Source: Rhyacichthys aspro (Eukaryota; Chordata; Actinopteri; Gobiiformes; Rhyacichthyidae). Taken from it: DNA of 64,000 nucleotides. This document shows, piece by piece, positions 46,531 to 61,000 of the stretch (its first letter is position 1; every line of letters starts with the position of its first letter). The notes beneath the pieces were generated by a model. That model saw only the letters and a program-made list of their open reading frames with translations. It was not told where the DNA came from and did no database searches. Location of the stretch: positions 17,254,758-17,318,757 of the forward strand of contig CM072166.1 of assembly GCA_036850595.1 (NCBI GenBank), given 5' to 3'. A program made the position numbers and the translations under genes.

Positions 46531-49500
46531 CAAGAGAGGCTGGATTTAGAAAAGGAAACCCAATCCAGGCTCTGCACAAACAGAGATGTAAGAGGAAGAG
46601 GGAAACCTTTGCGTCATTGGCACAAACTCTACTTTAACCCCATACAGCTCAACAAACCTGTCTAAGGAAGATTGGTTAATGTGATGATGATGGTTGCAAA
46701 GGCGTGTGGGCTGCACGAATAACAGCAGCACACTTTTATCCTAAGGCACTACAACATATTAGACTCACTACAACAGGTCCAAAGTTAACATATTTAAACA
46801 CATGTCCAGTAACATTTTGGTTTTTTGGGCTTGATGCATCTCAGCTCTGGCCTTGATCTTGAGCATAACTTTTATTAGTGTGGTCTTCACCAGTGCTTAG
46901 TGGACATTAAAGTTGATCCTCTTGAAAATTATGCCTCATTTGCCTTTTTAAAAAATATACTGAAAAATATATTAGAAAAAAAAAAAAGAAAATATATATA
47001 GCAGTGTTGAGGATGCAAAAAAGAACCAGCAGCTAATCGCTAGCAAAATATTTTTAAACTGGCAAAATTTCAACAGCTTAAATAGTGTTCCCAAATTAAA
47101 AAGGATAAAGCGCAGTTTTCCTTTACAATGAAGAAAGTGCCATTAGGTGATTGATCAGATGAATATTTAACCAAATAAAAGCTCCCTAGCGCTCGTAAAC
47201 AGTGAGTGTCCTAAGTGTCTGCTTTAAACAAGGAAAACAGGAAATAGTCTGACAGAAGGAAACGGACCATCAGTGAGACTGACAGGGCTGAATGAGCTCT
47301 CCTGGATCTGCTCTGGGGTCAGTCCAGAGATGTGTTTGGACTGTGGTGGGTGTGGGGTAAGACGAATTATACACATCATCATGAGACACTTTCACAAAAG
47401 CAGACCCTCCCCTTAGAAAGCACTGAGCACCACATTAGACTTGTGCAAGACTGAGGAAACAAAACACAAAGCAAAAACTTGGAGTTGTTTGAAGGACTTT
47501 CCACATTTCCAGAACAGTTCAGGACAGCTCTTTCCAACCATTTAGCATCGTTTTATCTTAACATTTTAAACGGGTAATTTCAACAAACTTCAAAATGTTC
47601 AGGTTTTCTGGCAACCCTGAAAAATGTATAATGTATAATAATAATAATAAAAATGTAAAAAACAACAACTCCTCTTTACCCTGTTTACAGCAGCAGTGAA
47701 CTGGACAATAGTAAGCTGCTAATGTGTAATAAAAATAACACTACAATGTAAGTTAAACAATAGCACAAACACTGTAGACTGTAGGTAAATTAAAGGTTAA
47801 GTAAGTATTTTAATTACGTTATGCTATAAAATCAGTAAAGGTAGGAAAATCACACATCTGCAGAAAAACATAACTTATTTCAACAAGCCATTATTGTTTT
47901 TTTGTTTTTTTATTTTTTGAAAAATGAAGCCAAAAATGAAAAAGGCGGGGAAAAATACATATCCCCTGACTGCTTCCGACCATTAGAACTTGTAGGTCAT
48001 AAAGTTGCAGTTAACAAACACACACACAAAAACTACAACTAAATATTTGTTCATTAATATTTGTTCAAGAATAAGCAATCAGTGCAAAAACTGGCTGCAA
48101 ATGATATACCTCAATATGCCAGTCTATCTATAGTAAATGATACATCAAATTAACATCAATCTTGATCTAAACTCTAGACTTCTTATCCCACCACCTCTTA
48201 CCATCCAGCATTTAAAGATCATACAGTATGAGAGTCATAATTAAAGGCTGCATGTCCCTGTTCAATAAAGCCATCACATATTTAAGCACTGCACTTTCAG
48301 ACGCGCTCCCACAGGGCTGTAGTTCATCTCCGTCGGCCCGTGTGACTTATGACTGTGTGTAATTACAAACTGCCCGACAGCATCACACTCATGTATTTTC
48401 TCTCATGGTCTTAGTGGTTCTTGTTAAATTTGTTGCCGTGCATGTCATAAGTCCGGTCTTTTTCAGCCGCGGTAAAAAGTCATGGATGCGATACGTGGGA
48501 AGATGGCGACAGGAAAAGAGTAATGTGTGCTATTTGTGAACATGTCAGCGACAGGATCGGGTTAGGGCTGGAAATGGGAGGCGAAATAAATCAATAGAGC
48601 GGACAAACAACAGATTTAGTTACAGGACACAACAAAGCCGTGTGTGTGAGTGGTTCACTATTGTGTTCTAAGACGGCACAGATAAAAACACAAGGAGAGG
48701 TTAAGTGTTCTGTACATTTTAAACACTCTACACATTTTTCCTCGTCTTATAAGGTTCGAATAAATAGAATAAACCCTTAGATAAGATGGTACAAGATGGA
48801 ACAAATGCGGAGATACAGCAAAGATTTGAGTTGATTGTTAGTTAGAAGCGTATGTTGTTGTTTTTTTTAGCTCAAACACACATGCATTAAAAGATTTCAG
48901 ATGAACTAATCCTCTCACTGTAGAACCTGCATCTGATGTACAGAATGTCACACCTATGAGAGATACGGGAATCATAGGTCACAAGTGTCAACAAGTTTGT
49001 GGTTAGGACAAAGAGGTCAACTTGGGCCCAGGGGAGAGAGAGAAAAAGATAAGTGGTTTGAAAGCATTTGAATAAAGAGCTCAAAATAGGGCAAATACAA
49101 CTAAAGATGTGTTATCAGTCGTAAATGTCTTGTTAGTGGTGTATTGCCCTATTAGTTTGTGGCAGATTCTCTTCATGATGATGAAAAACCACTAAACATA
49201 AGTGTGAGGTTGTTCTTTTTTTACTAAAGCTATTTCTTTCCATATACTATTTACTATATATTAAACCTTTGACACCTCATAGTCACTGAAGCCGCAAGAT
49301 ATTTTCAAGTCTTGTAGGTCTTTAAATGTAATCCACAGAGATATTAACAGAGGGATTGTATTCTGTAAAAATACTTGATCTGAAGTGGTCTCTACAGCAG
49401 ATTTACAGTAGGATCCAATCACTCCATTTTCTTTTGTCTTTATCCAAGCTTTTATCAACAAAGACATTAGCCTCTTCATTACCATCTTTAGCACAAACAG

Positions 49501-52500
49501 CTTGTAATATACAGTACCTTGTTCACTGTGTTCATTTATGCTAATTAGCCATGTGCTTTATTCATTTTCACTGTTGTATAAATACATTGTGTGGTGTCTG
49601 TATTATAGACTGTAGAAATAAGTTCCTATTAAATATGTCTGTAATATAGCACACTAAATGCTTTTATTAGTTGCCAGTTGCTGGATAAAACATTAATGAC
49701 CATTTTGCTCTGTATTCTCATCTGGTTAATTGGGACATAGAGGTCTATTGGTGGAAAACTGGTTAAGCGCTTTTGTACAGATCATGTCCCTGAGCTGTAT
49801 AAGATGTTTTCTAGCTGTAAAGCATATCTGAATCCACACTAGTGACATACACGCATTCACTTGAGTGTTTCTGACTTAGTTCATGTTGTGGTATGGTTAC
49901 TATATCAGTGCAAAGATACCACAGAATCACATTTCTCAGAGATGGCTTCGTGACGCAGGCTAGAACAGATGGGAGTGGGCCTGCTGTGGTCAAACGGACA
50001 CAGATCATATGCAGAGATGCTACGGTTCTCTTCCAGCGTTGCCAAAAAAAAAAAAGTCTTTATCTGGTGAGTTTCAGGATAGAGTTACAACGTTTCTCTT
50101 CCCTGCCAGAACTTTGTGAGAGCTGTGACAGTCCCATCTCAAAAATAAACACAACACAGGCAGGAGTGAAAGAATGGGAACACCTTGGTGGAGGGAAGAA
50201 GTGTGACGAATCACAGAGCCAGCTTGTCTCGGCATATGCACTGTTCAATAATGCACTCTTCCAGATGGTTAACCTCCCAAACCCCAGACCGCTGATGGCT
50301 CCTCAGTCACAGGATGCCAAAAAGCCCCTGGCAACGACCACAAGGACTTCCCTGAGCAAGGAGCGACTGTAGACCCTACTGCTGTCTAGTTTGAATGAAG
50401 AGCCTAAAGTAAAAACATATTAGTCATTAATGCACTCTCTTCACTCGCTTAATTAAAAATGTCTCTATCTGATAATGACACATCTTATCTCCACAGACCA
50501 TAAATCACACAAACCATGACTCAGATTGAAAATACTGGGGAATGCAATATGTGAGCCATTATGGTGCAAAACAAGCGGAACCATACACTCCGCTCTGGTA
50601 TTCTGGGTTTCATAAACATATCCTGGCGTTTTCTGTCTCAGATTACACCGAATTCCCACACAGCCTCAAAACACACGCAGCATCTTTTTATGGAGAGCTA
50701 CATACCTCATGGTCCTTCTGTGTGAGTGACACTGGCACCCTGCCTGGAGGAACTATTCGTTACATTCTTTTGGAAAATGCCTCGGAACAACTACCACGAC
50801 AGGTCAGAAGGAAAAACGAGAGTAATAAACGTGGTAGTGGGCTGCACCTGCGTTTTAACAGCGTGCTTTAAGAGAATTCCTTTTACCGTGGACTTAAAGC
50901 AACACTATGGAGCTTACCTTTACCTTATAGATATATATGTAAGCTGTGATCTTTGAAGTTTGTATTGATGCAAGTTATATAGTATGAGAGTTCCCCATCA
51001 CTACAGAGGTACTTGTCCTTAAAAGTAGTCTCTGTGTTTCACAAAAAAGATTAAGGCTTTTATCTTGATCATTTGGAGGCTCTAAATTTTGAGGTAAAAC
51101 ATTAGACTTTAGACCAGACTATGTAGTGGACATGGACGAGATAAATCCTTGGTATTATCTCTCTATACTGTCCCCTATAATCTCAGCTTGTCCCATCTCC
51201 TTTTGGCCTGGGTTTCACACAAAAAAAAAGTTGTTTTTTTTAGACATGCTAATACAGTGAACGGTAGAAAGACTCTCAAATAACAGTCTACCAAAACATT
51301 TACACTCATAGTAACTGTTGGGGTTTTTAAATATTTTTAATAATGCTTTTGTTTACATTCTTTGACAGAACTATGGCGCAATCATCTACTGCTACTTTAA
51401 AATATGATAGAAATAATGTTTTCTTCATAATGTTAAAGTGTTTATCGCAGTGCTGCAGATAGAAGACATGCAATTTTCGCGACTTAACATAATGTTACAT
51501 GTGTAAATACGTGCACAAGCAACCTTTTTCTCCTTATGAACCTCTTGTGGGCTAGACTGAACCTAACTCGAGTTAGCCAGAAGTTCATTAAAAAATACTA
51601 ACAGTAAACCTCTATTCTTTACTTGTGCTAAAGACTGTATGCACCTGTCACTTTATTTAAAGTTGCACTGCCAAAAAATATGCTGGAACCACTATGAAAA
51701 CATGAACTTGTTTAGTGTTATGTTAGTACTGTTACATGCAAAAACTAAAATATTAAAGTAAATGTTCTGTCTAAAATCAACTGAATCAATGACACACATT
51801 TAAAACTACATAGAACCAAGTAAAAGTATTGCTACAGCTTCCCATTTTATAGATTGTTTATAGACAACTGTATGTCCCTTCAGGGCTACCATAGCTGTTC
51901 ACATGCTTTAACATGGAGAAGTGTAAGGCAGGGAAATGCAATTTGCACTTTTGCCACCTGATGCTGCCAAAACGACACATTCCAGCCATAAACATTTTGC
52001 ACTTTAAAATTCTGACACATGTAAGATGGACTATATTTGAAAAAAGTGGTTAAAATAACTGATAGTAGACCAACGATAAACCTGATAAAGACAACACATA
52101 TGTACTATAATTTTTTAAATAATGCTTATGCAAACCCATCTTTTGTGCCAGGTTGTAAACATGTTTATTTATTATTTATTTTATTGTTTGTTTTTTTGCC
52201 TGCTGTGGAGGTAAAAGGTACTTTGAGCAGCATAATATTTAAGCATTCTCACCAACCGAACTTACTTGCACCATAACTAGCAAATGTCCTTCTGTCAACT
52301 ATATCCTGCAATGCATTTGTTTATTTGTGCATAATTCGCAATTTTAACAAAATCATGATAAATTCTATTTCTGACTGATAGAACTGAAAGTCACAGACTG
52401 CAATCACCAAGGCAGAGCTTAAGTTCTGGCAATGGAGTTATTTAAAGTTCCTCTGCTGACGACACAAAAACACTTATTTTTAGCCGTATAGATACAGAAC

Positions 52501-53111
52501 ATTCTCATCGCTGACAACCGAAAAGCCATGTACACAGACCCAGCGTCAGTTCCAGCACAGACGTTGATTGTCCAGAAAAAGGTGAGTCACTCTATACAAC
52601 TGTCCCTGAATCTGACGCTCTGTGAAAGGCTGAGTGTGTGGAGGAGGACGCAGCAGGGCTGCAGTTTCAACAGACGGGATTAGTGGACACTGTCACATGC
52701 GCCTGACTCACACCCACCTGATTTAAGACTCAACAATTTTGTGCAATGTCAGACGGTTTTTGTTACAGAGAGTGTTAAGGTGCAGTTGTGTAACCAAACT
52801 GGCCTCTGCTGACCTATGTGGAAACATCTGGCTTCAAAAGGAAAGTTTAGGGGTTAAGTTCCGTGACAGCAGTTGGACAGTTTTCAGCTGGAGAAAGAAG
52901 TATGACACACATATTACTGTTTGCAAAAGATAAAGAGCATGGGCACAGGGCAATAAATGGAGGTCCACAGGTGCTCGAACATTATCTATTTCTGGTTTCT
53001 AGGGTAAATTTTCTTTTACAGTGATTTCTGTTAAGTATCTACAAATAACATTTCTTAGTAATTGGTTGCATACAAGTAAAGCTAGTTATACTTAACCAAC
53101 TCAGTCTTCAA

Positions 53112-54121
53112 TAGGGATGCACCTATCTGATACTTGGATCAAAAACTAGTGCCAATGCAGACAAAAAGCTGGATCAGATACCGGTCAATGGAATAAATAC
53201 ATAGGTCTCATGTACGATGTGTAACTCTATGTCTGTGGTGCTACACCTTCAGGTCTTGGGGGAAGATGAGAAGATGGAGTGAGTCAAATCAGCGGTGTGG
53301 AGATTTACTTATGAACTACTCAACTGCTGTCAAAGTGCTGCACATCGTGCAGTTGCAGTCTCTCTGTCGCTCAGAGACAGCAGCAGGGAGCTCTCAGTCA
53401 CAGACACAGAGCTGCACACTCACGAGCAGAGCAGGGTTCAGCTGAAGCAAGAAGAGGGAACAGTAAGAGTGTAAAGTACATCCACCTGCTTTGTCGACAG
53501 TGAACAGTTGTTCAGACTGCAGTTTCTTGTTAGCAGTGAGCTAAAGGAAAGCTAACTGTTTGTAGCTTTCACTTTATCAGAGTTTCACAGCCCCTCTCTC
53601 CGAGTGTTAACACTGAGCCCCTCGGAGCAAACTGCTGTCTTTACTCACTAATATGATTCACACTAGTGAGGTCTGACAAAAAGCTGCTGTTGTAAGACAC
53701 ATTTTATTCATTTTTAATGTAAAACAGTGAAGCTACAGTCCCTAAAAATCCATCAGCTGGATTATTAACTTGTCTTCCACCTGAGGATGGTTTCTCTGAT
53801 CAATGCTGACCTCTGGATTATAGTGGCTTACAAAAGAATCATAACAAATGAATCATTAATAAAATGAATTACTGATATGTCTATCCAATGGTAAAAGAGC
53901 TGCTCTTTACTTTCTTTTTATTTGGACAAATCTATTTGTAATGTAATAATAACCCCATCTCTATAATGGGTCATGTGACAAATACAAGGGTCTTTCTTTC
54001 TTTATATGATATATATTCAAATACCAGTTGGATTGGATCGGTCTCTGATACCTGCAGATACTCAAAGCACCTGGATCGGGATCTGGTTCAGTACTATAAA
54101 AGCTGGATCGGTGCATCCCTA
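53112..54121. mobile_element. hAT-like non-autonomous element (MITE), 1,010 bp
   Basis: The left end TAGGGATGCACCTATC (53112 on) and right end (reverse complement TAGGGATGCACCGATCC, ending 54121) match at 15 of 16 bases. Flanking 8-mers GTCTTCAA (53104-53111) and GTCTTCAG (54122-54129) differ at one base, consistent with the 8-bp target duplications of the hAT superfamily. No transposase frame inside. Confidence 0.88.
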
Positions 54122-55641
54122 GTCTTCAGTAATCAAGTTAAAAGTATATAATAAAACAATTGCTGCTGCCACTAGCTGCAGCCTAACTACTTACCATTAA
54201 ACAGAAGCTAAGCCACAGCCCTTTAAGGAAACCCCTAGAAATGTGAAAGGTGGTCTTAACAGATAGACAAACTCATTTTTGAACCATTTCCTTAAACTAT
54301 GAAATAATGATTTTACATATGATGACAGTTTACTGTTGATTATGAAAAAGCATTGAAGAGGTTGATGTAAAACATTTGTACTACTCTGTGTTATATATGG
54401 GGTTTATGCAAAATAAAGAGTTCTTTTACTGTCTGAATGAACTCTGTCTTTTTCTTTAAATTAAAAGGTTATGGGGTCCCTCAGAAAAAAGTGTACCTTA
54501 GTTTATATAGACCTAGCATTAAACATTAAAAATGATTTGATTGATGATTGATTTTTTTTTTCTTAAAATGGATGTTTTAAATAACATTGAGGAAGTGACG
54601 AAGTGGCAGAAATGTTTTGTGCTGTCTTTCCCCAATTTAAAAAAGAGCTTCTTGGAATAATTACTAGATTCATATCCCCTTCTCTTAAAGCTGTTATTAC
54701 ATTATTATAGGATTATAGTGTTCTAACTTCATTGTAATTAGTTTTCCAGAAAGAGAAATAAGCGGATACAAAGAAATGTCACTGTGTACACGCTTTGAAC
54801 ATGTTGGAGACAAAGCAAACACATTCCAGCTGTATACATACTGGAGCCGGGCTGTAAACTGCCACAAGCCACAAACACAAAGCAGACAGGCCTTTTTCAG
54901 GATGAGTTACAGCACAACGCAGCTCCAATTGGCAGTTTGTGCTGAAATAGTAGCGGGGTACCTGTTTGTTTCTCTTCTGCCCCGTCATGTTGGAGCAGAG
55001 GTGTGACAGACGGAGGAAGTGTCTGTTTCCTATTATTCTCAATAAAAACCTCCACCTTCCTTTTCTGGGGTGTCACTGTCATGAGAATGCAGGCTGTGTT
55101 AGAAAGAGTTCACACATAAACTTCACTGTAAACACAAGTCCAATCCACACTCTTATTTTTACCACTTTTAGTCAATGAAAGTTAAGCAGACTCCAATACA
55201 TTTTTAATGGACACATTGGCCACTAAAAACAACTAGTCCTTTATTCAACATGACTTTGGAAAATGGCAACTGACTGACAATGTGCAAGCTGGCAGTGCAT
55301 GGTTAGAAAACATTAGCAAGCACTGAGGCTACAGCAGCTACAGCAGCTACAGGCTAACAAATAACAACAAATAACACCACACTGAGGTGCCAGAGTTCAC
55401 AGATGGTTTTTAGGATGTGTGCTTCCTCATCAAAGATCTACCTTAAGATTACTGGCATGCTCATTGCAAAGGCTGAACACTTCCCAGCTGTTTTGGGTCT
55501 GAGGTGGGGTACACCCTGGACAATCACCAGTTAAACATTCACCGTGCATTAACGCAGTGTTTAATGAGGCAGAGATGATTGCAGGATTGCATCGGTCTGA
55601 CAGCTACAAGTTTAGGGTATGTTCTTAACTTCAGTTTGGTA

Positions 55642-56212
55642 TAGTGGTCCCTCGTTTATCGCGCGGGTTACGTTCCAAAAATAACCCGCAATAGGCGAAA
55701 ATTCACGAAGTAGTCAGCTTTATTTTTTACAATTATTATATATGTTTTAAGGCTGTAAAACCCCTCACCACACACTTTATACACTTTTCTCAGACAGGCA
55801 TTAACATTTTCTCACATTTCTCTCTTGTTTAAACACTCTCAAAGTTCAAACCTTAGCATCTTCCTTTGCCCTTTGGGTGTGACCGCAGCTGCCTTTGTCG
55901 GTGTTGAACGTTTCATCGACATTGTGGGTTTTGCCGGGGAGAAAACTTGCAAACATACAGCACTTCAGAGTCACACTGCTAGTGATTGAACATTTATGTA
56001 AATTTGGCAAGCCAAACACATTCTGTACTGTACAGGAGACACGGCACGGAGGAGATTGATTGACAATGGTCTACAGTCCCTTAGCCAATCAGGACGCAGA
56101 ACACAATGTTCATACGCTGTAAAAAAAAAAAAGCATGCAAAATTGCACTAAAAAAAATCCACAAAACAGCGAGGCCGCGAAAGGTGAACCGTGTTATAGC
56201 GAGGGACCACTG
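55642..56212. mobile_element. pogo/Tigger-like MITE, 571 bp
   Basis: The left end TAGTGGTCCCTCG and right end CGAGGGACCACTG are inverted repeats at 12 of 13 bases, flanked by TA on both sides (55640-55641, 56213-56214). The subterminal wording (CGCGGGTTACGTTCC; CGCGAAAGGTGAACC) is typical of this fish element family. No transposase inside. Confidence 0.88.
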
Positions 56213-57369
56213 TAATGTGTTATTATTTTACAGTGGAAAATTTACCTTTTGGAAAAAAAGAAAAGCAGGAAAGGTCCCTGAGCTGATGTTGGGGTGAGTG
56301 GTGGGGTTGAAACTGTGACACAGACTGCAATCAGGTAGTGAGTTTAGTCCGAATGTGCTCATAGCTTGATTAATATGTTTAACTGTATTTCTGTTTTTGT
56401 CTGCGTTTACATGCACAGCAAAAAAAAAATCCTCAGAGTCCTCAGACTAATGCTGCATTCACGTGGTTTGGTATTTAATATCCCTCACGCTAACGTTAAA
56501 GCTGACATTGCATTGCATGCTAATAAAAACTCAAACGCTATTTTACTCTAATTATTGCTTCATTAAAGAATATTGTAAGACTAATGAAATAAAAGCTCAC
56601 GAACACAACAAGTCAGAAAAAGGCATTCTTAACAGAACAACTGTGCCTGCTCTTAGTCCAACATTAGTCAAATATGCATTAGTCTGACTATGAATCACAT
56701 TATCCAGGTGCGTCACTGTGATTAACGGATTTAAAATGATCAGACCCTAACATTTAGATGCAGTTTAAAACTCCAGTTATAATCAGACTAAGGCAATAAC
56801 TAATTTCTCTATTTGCATGTGATTGCAATGACTCACTTACACTGGCAATCCGTACAGTTCCACAGCATGTTTCACACCTTATTTGACCAGAGCAGTGCAC
56901 TAGATATACGCTACACAAAAACAAGTTTTCACAGTCTCTCAGCTATTCCTCTTGACTAAAGCAGCAGTTGACAGTGAGTTTTGACCCTTCAAAGCTGGAC
57001 TGATGCCAATATTCAATGTAAAGATAAGCCTTAGATAAGCCTGTTTCTTTTAATGAATGAGACTGATTAATGTTTTGTAGATTATTAGTTACATAATCCA
57101 GTAAAAAGTGACCAAAGTTTGAAGTTGTTCGAGGAAAGATGTCGAAACTCTTAATACAAAGTTATCCCTATTTTTCTGTTGATGGGAAAAACAAGGTTGG
57201 GTTATTTTGGTCCAGTGTCCAGTTCAGAGTCCAAAACCAGTCCTCAACTGGGACATGCTCGGACACGTACTCCCACAGAACATCTCTATTGCAGTCTCTC
57301 CACATGTCATTACCAGTGTTATCAAAGAGACCCAGTGGAATACAGCGCTGACCTCTGAGATCAGTCTGT

Positions 57370-57620
57370 ACGCTCAGGACTCGTCTGAGAAACAGAACGG
57401 AGGGAGAGAAGTCTCACATGTGGACTTGGACGCTGAGTGGACGTCGTCCCGTGAAGAATGTGAGGATACAAAAGAGTCGAGGCGGGGTGAGAGAATGAGG
57501 CGATCCCTGCAGAGTCGGAGCGAGCTGAAGAGCGAGACGGAGGCTGTGGAGCGTAGCTTTATTTGGGAGACTTTGTTTTGGTTCGGGCAGCTGTCGAGAC
57601 AGAGAACACCCATTCCCTGA
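57370..57620. promoter_or_regulatory. CpG-rich cluster, candidate promoter or first-exon region
   Basis: I count about 18 CpG between 57361 and 57630 in an otherwise CpG-poor intron. Both strands are open over part of it (plus 57207-57620, minus 57655-57374), but neither frame has a recognisable domain. A gas7 alternative 5' UTR on the minus strand is possible. Confidence 0.35.
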
Positions 57621-57894
57621 TCCCGACACTTCAGATACTCAGAGAAGAGGGACATGCATCACTGAGAGTTTAAGCCTGCTTTCAGTTACACATACTACTC
57701 TTTAAAATGAGTCTGATGCATGAACATTTTCTGAATAAAACCTTAAAACACCCAAGAAGAATATTACCCCATTGTTTAGACAAGTATTAGTAATGTTCTA
57801 TGTAATAACCATTTATTACTAAGGATTAGTTAAGTATTTGTAACGAATTACCCAATTTTCTCCTTTGCTATCTCAACCCACAGGCCTCACCACC

Positions 57895-58005
57895 GTATCC
57901 AGAGAAAATCTACCAAGACATAGGCAGAGCATTCAAACTCCACACACTCTGTCCTGAGACTGAACTCGAGACCGTCTTGAATTAAGGTGACAGCGCTAAC
58001 CTTTT
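57895..58005 (+). repeat. L2-type retroposon fragment
   Basis: It contains GAGCATTCAAACTCCACACA, CTGAGACTGAACTCGAGACC and GGTGACAGCGCTAACC, matching the region upstream of the tail in the common fish L2-type repeat. Confidence 0.65.
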
Positions 58006-61000
58006 GGCAGACAAGGCAACTTCTGCAGACAGATGTATTGAGTTGTTTGCTGTATTTCCTTATTAAGTTCTAATTTCTTTATTGAATTACGACAAAAAGC
58101 GGGGGCAAGGCCTGATTAAAATGCAGACTAATTTGTATTTTAGATATGTGGACACTGAACTTGAAAATGGGACAGATCCAGTTCAAATAAGTGTATACGG
58201 TCTATGGGATTCATGTCGTATAGAATAATACAAAATACCTTTTTATTTACCTTTTTATTTCCTCCAAAATTCGACACCAATATATTTTTTAAGGCTTATT
58301 TCTAGATGTCAGATCCATGTAATAGTGATGAGCACCCTCACATATCATACAGACAGAAGTAAAAACTCATAAGACATTCACATATTACTGCATATATAGC
58401 TGTGCACTCCTAGGCATTACTTTTCCACATTGTTCCATGTTATCTCCAGACAAGCTCCAAGTATATGCGTATAAGTACCCACAGATAATCGATATATTTG
58501 CAATTGTGCACAGATATAAGGTCTGTTCTATGACATTAGAAGCCCTCCATTTTGGATGTTTATCTCAGTGCCTCTTTCCATCTCAAAGCAAAGACACAAC
58601 ATACAACAAGGGCTGCATGTGTAGCAGTGTTCCATCCATATGCAGATCTTATCTTACAAACAGTCCTACTTGTGTTCTCTGTATCAGACCCAGTCATATA
58701 TGATTCCACTGATCTGCTCTCCTCCTTATTCAATGTAAAGCTCACAGTCAAACGTCAGAAGGCAGGAGTTAATACTAAAGCACACTAACCTCTCCCAAAT
58801 CACGTAAGCCTCTTTCAAACACATGCAGCCTGGTGTGCAGTGTCAGTGTTTGCAGACAATGGTAAAGCAGACTACGGTGGTTACATTGATCTGGGCTGTC
58901 CCACCTGATCTGGATTTCCCCATTTACAGTCTAGACCAGAGACTAGTCCAAATGATGAATCAGCACCTCCAGGTCTGAGGTCACGATGAGAAACAGCTTG
59001 GATCCACGTTGGTAGCTATTTGCAAATTGAAAATTGTTTTTTGAATAAAGAGATGAGTGGTATGTGAGGAGTCTTGTAAGGAAGTGAAGGCAGGCTCCAA
59101 AAAGACTGCTTTCTACTGATTCCCTTTTTAAAAAATGTTACCGTCTGAAGAACTGTCACAGAAAAAAATTGCAATGGGAATGTTCTTGGTGGTGATTGGA
59201 TGAACAACCTGTCAGTAGCTGCAGTAACGCCATGTGGTTTACATTGGTAACAGCATAACACTAACCAAACCTGGAACACTCCCATAACTGCCAGCAAGGC
59301 CAAAATCACATTACTTTAAAAGAGACGTTTTTTGTTTTTTTTTACTTAAGTTGAATGCTGCTTATAGAGATTACCAATTTTTTTCTTGTATTTGAAAAAA
59401 GAAACTGTTTCATCAATGATTCTCATCAATATTATGTAATAAAATTATATGTGCAAAACAAGACCTAAGGATGTCATTGTCATGATATCATGTTTATTAT
59501 CAAGGATTTAAACAGATGAATGAACAACACATATAGGAAGCTTACATGTTTGCATAAAGATGTCTCGAGAAAGTAACAGAGAAAACAGAGAAACAGCGTT
59601 TAGTTTTTTTAGCTCTTAGACAAAGAAAGAGTGCAAAAAATGTTTATACAGAAAAGCAGAGCAAAGGGAAAAGCAAGTATATATTGGGAATGTTTCAATT
59701 TAAATGAAGTCTAATGAGACAGGCATCTGAAATATATTTCTGAATGTCATTTTTGAATAAGCTTATTGGGGTATATATATACAGAAACAAAGTTATAGGC
59801 TACATTCTGTGTTTTGTAGCTGAAAATTAAACAATGTTTGCAAACAAAAAAGTACAAATGGAAAAAAGGCTTTTAACGGCAGAGCAAACAAAATAAAAAA
59901 ATGCCAATAAATCAGGCTGCCAAAATGATTGCATACAGAATACACCTATCACAGTCGCTAACGCAGTGATGGGCAGCTGTCTGTCTTCATTTGGCAGGTC
60001 AGTAATTCTGTTTTTGTGTTTGGACTTGAGTATAATTCCTCATGGTCGTGGCGCTATTCTGATAACTTAGCTTCACCTGACAATTTTTTGACCATGTATT
60101 TATTAAACCACTATTCAATTAATTAGTTATGTAAGAAGTTTTCCTCCCCCCTATGAATAAGAGACAACTTGTTTTTTGTCTTTTTGCACCTTCACCAGTG
60201 AAACCATGATGCAACAGTTGGTTCCAGTTGTCCGGTTCTTTTTGGTCAAAAATTTTCCATTTTCCATTTTCCAGTCATATTGCGTTATCCGTGGATGTTT
60301 AAGATTCACTTGTCCAGTGCGGTTTAAACACTGTAATTTTCAATTTTGCTTTTTCCAATCAAACCCTACAAGGCTTTTAACCTTCATAATGTTTTCACAA
60401 TTGCCATACACCTTTTGTCCTCTGCAGTTCTGTGTTTCACCTTTAGTCTTACTTCAGTTCAATCCATTACCACAAAATGTTCCCTTTGTTTTGGAAATTG
60501 GGGCCAAAAGAACCTTGTTTAAATAAAAATATACCCTGTTGTTATGAAAACAAATATATCATTTGGGTCAAAAATGACCCCAAGGACAACACAAGGTTCA
60601 ATCGGTTGGATGTTTTCAAATTTGCATGTCGCCTTTAATTCCCAACCAACAATATCCAAAACTCAATTTTCTTGTGTCCTCACAAATGAACCCTACAGAT
60701 GTGCGTCATGTGTGCTGCTGCTAAATCCTGAACATGTTCCTCTTAATTGTTTCGGCTGAAAGCATGTGACTGAATGTTATTTTTACATCTTAGATTTACA
60801 CAGCACAAAAACAAAAATTACTTCACATGGTTAAAGCTTATTTTAGTGCCGGGGAAAATTAGAACCAGGTTGAAAATAACTGTAATTATTCTCTTATATG
60901 TTTAAAGCTTATAACTCAAAATTGACACACTGTTTACCCCTAGGATGCAAAATTAGCAACCAATTTGTCCTATTATATGAATGATTAGAGTGTATAAATA

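Noticed and set aside
48500..48512. AAGATGGCG word (also near 29013) as YY1-type promoter element
   Set aside because: A short word expected by chance in 64 kb, with no CpG island or transcript evidence next to it.
49893..50372. 159-codon open frame on the plus strand
   Set aside because: No recognisable domain, includes an A-run-derived Lys stretch, no splice or promoter support; likely chance.
60176..60526. 116-codon open frame rich in Phe, Cys and Leu
   Set aside because: Composition reflects T-rich DNA, not a membrane protein; no conserved motif seen.
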